Below the pieces are notes generated by a model. The model made no database searches. It saw only the letters and a list, made by a program, of their open reading frames with translations, and was not told where the DNA came from. 5,301 nucleotides of DNA from an uncultured Corynebacterium sp. (GTDB lineage: Bacteria; Actinomycetota; Actinomycetes; Mycobacteriales; Mycobacteriaceae): NCBI GenBank assembly GCA_945631445.1, contig CALZCR010000153.1, forward strand, positions 1 through 5,301, given 5' to 3'. The stretch's first letter is position 1. Every line of letters begins with the position of its first letter. Position numbers and translations under genes: made by a program. Below, piece after piece: positions 4,579 through 5,301 of the stretch.

Positions 4579-5301
4579 ATGACCGCCGACAATGATGCCG
4601 CCGCCCCCGTCTCCGACGCGCAGCGCCAGATCGAACAAGACCTCGTCGACCGCGTCGTCGCATCCTTCGACGACTGCGGCAACCCGAGACTGAAACAGAT
4701 CATGCAGTCATTGACCACCCACCTGCACGACTTCATCCGCGACGTGCGCCTGACCGAAGAGGAATGGAACACCGCGATCGAGTTCCTCACCCAGGTCGGG
4801 CACATCACCGACCACAAACGCCAGGAGTTCGTGCTGCTCTCCGACACCTTGGGCGCCTCGATGCAGACCATCGCGGTCAACAACGAGGCCTACAAGGACG
4901 CCACCGAGGCCACCGTCTTCGGCCCCTTCTTCGTCGACGACGCACCGCACGTCGAGCTCGGCGGCGACATCTCTCACGGCGCCAAGGGCCAACCCGCCTG
5001 GATCGAAGGCACCGTCACCGACACCGAAGGAAACCCGGTGCCGAATGCGCGGATCGAGGTGTGGGAATGCGACGAAGACGGCTTCTACGACGTGCAATAC
5101 GGCGACGACCGCACCATGGCCCGTGCCCACCTGTTTACCGATGAGCGCGGCGACTACCGGTTTTGGGGGTTGACCCCGGTGCCGTACCCGATCCCGCACG
5201 ACGGACCGGTGGGTAAAATGCTCGCCGCCACGGGGCGCTCCCCGGTGCGTGCCGCGCACCTGCATTTCATGGTCACCGCCGAGGGTCTGCGCACCTTGGT
5301 C
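4579..5301 (+). CDS. Hydroxyquinol 1,2-dioxygenase (intradiol, Fe(III)), 3' end cut off
   Basis: Opens 1,2,4-trihydroxybenzene between its adjacent hydroxyls, giving maleylacetate, the substrate of the reductase just upstream. 241 residues are in the window; the family is about 285-300, so roughly the last 50 are missing. A helical dimerisation/linker domain occupies about 1-115, and the beta-sandwich catalytic domain starts near V-F-G-P-F-F (113-118). All four predicted iron ligands are visible: Y170 in D-G-F-Y-D-V-Q-Y, Y203 in [13 protein letters not shown], and H227 and H229 in R-A-A-H-L-H-F. Their spacing equals that of Tyr164, Tyr197, His221 and His223 of the Nocardioides simplex enzyme, offset by six; R224 matches the second-sphere Arg. 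The 'PYPIPxDGPVG' loop favours hydroxyquinol or chlorocatechol over plain catechol, and the adjacent maleylacetate reductase without a cycloisomerase in view favours hydroxyquinol. ATG at 4579 has a perfect AGGAGG (4565-4570) eight bases upstream, the best ribosome site in the window. Homologues are named chqB or tsdC. Confidence 0.92.
   Translation, partial: MTADNDAAAPVSDAQRQIEQDLVDRVVASFDDCGNPRLKQIMQSLTTHLHDFIRDVRLTEEEWNTAIEFLTQVGHITDHKRQEFVLLSDTLGASMQTIAVNNEAYKDATEATVFGPFFVDDAPHVELGGDISHGAKGQPAWIEGTVTDTEGNPVPNARIEVWECDEDGFYDVQYGDDRTMARAHLFTDERGDYRFWGLTPVPYPIPHDGPVGKMLAATGRSPVRAAHLHFMVTAEGLRTLV

Noticed and set aside
4764..5144. Arg/His-rich 126-codon plus-strand frame inside the dioxygenase gene
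   Set aside because: A shifted-frame shadow; the dioxygenase frame carries all four iron ligands at family spacing.
4579..5301. Reading the dioxygenase as an ordinary catechol 1,2-dioxygenase (catA)
   Set aside because: The P-Y-P-I-P-x-D-G-P-V-G loop and the adjacent maleylacetate reductase point to hydroxyquinol; no muconate cycloisomerase or muconolactone isomerase is present in the window.

Overview
The window comes from a high-G+C bacterium, most likely an actinobacterium. The G+C content is clearly above 60% by eye and G/C-ending codons dominate. Purine-rich Shine-Dalgarno sequences precede the genes, and the protein families match those of Corynebacterium, Mycobacterium, Rhodococcus and relatives. 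The genus cannot be fixed from the sequence alone. I find six protein-coding genes, two cut by the window edges. There is no RNA gene, insertion sequence, CRISPR array or attachment site that I can support, and no gene-free stretch longer than about 150 bases.

Layout from left to right. (1) At 1-393 (+) is the C-terminal ligand-binding half of a GntR-family regulator with an FCD domain. (2) A 144-base convergent gap holds a perfect-arm hairpin at 481-516. (3) At 538-1089 and 1126-2370, both on the minus strand, lies a two-gene unit: an acyl-CoA dehydrogenase first, then a small MaoC-type hydratase. (4) A 146-base divergent promoter region (2371-2516) contains promoter-like hexamers and two dyads that could be operators. 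(5) On the plus strand follow a CitE-like CoA-ester lyase (2517-3371), a maleylacetate reductase (3448-4542) and a hydroxyquinol 1,2-dioxygenase (4579 to the right edge, C-terminus missing).

Functionally the window joins two catabolic modules. The last two genes make up the hydroxyquinol lower pathway: intradiol ring opening of 1,2,4-trihydroxybenzene to maleylacetate, then reduction to 3-oxoadipate, which normally goes on to succinyl-CoA and acetyl-CoA. The other three (acyl-CoA dehydrogenase, MaoC hydratase, CitE-like lyase) form a desaturate, hydrate, then retro-aldol/Claisen-cleave set for a CoA thioester. The same trio is known from the mycobacterial leucine-degradation locus and, in related form, from itaconate/C5-dicarboxylate clusters. 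Here the lyase leads the apparent operon that carries the ring-cleavage genes and shares a divergent promoter region with the other two enzymes. This suggests, as inference only, one regulon for an aromatic compound with an acyl side chain, or two pathways controlled together by the GntR regulator. No CoA ligase/transferase or hydroxyquinol-forming monooxygenase lies inside the window.
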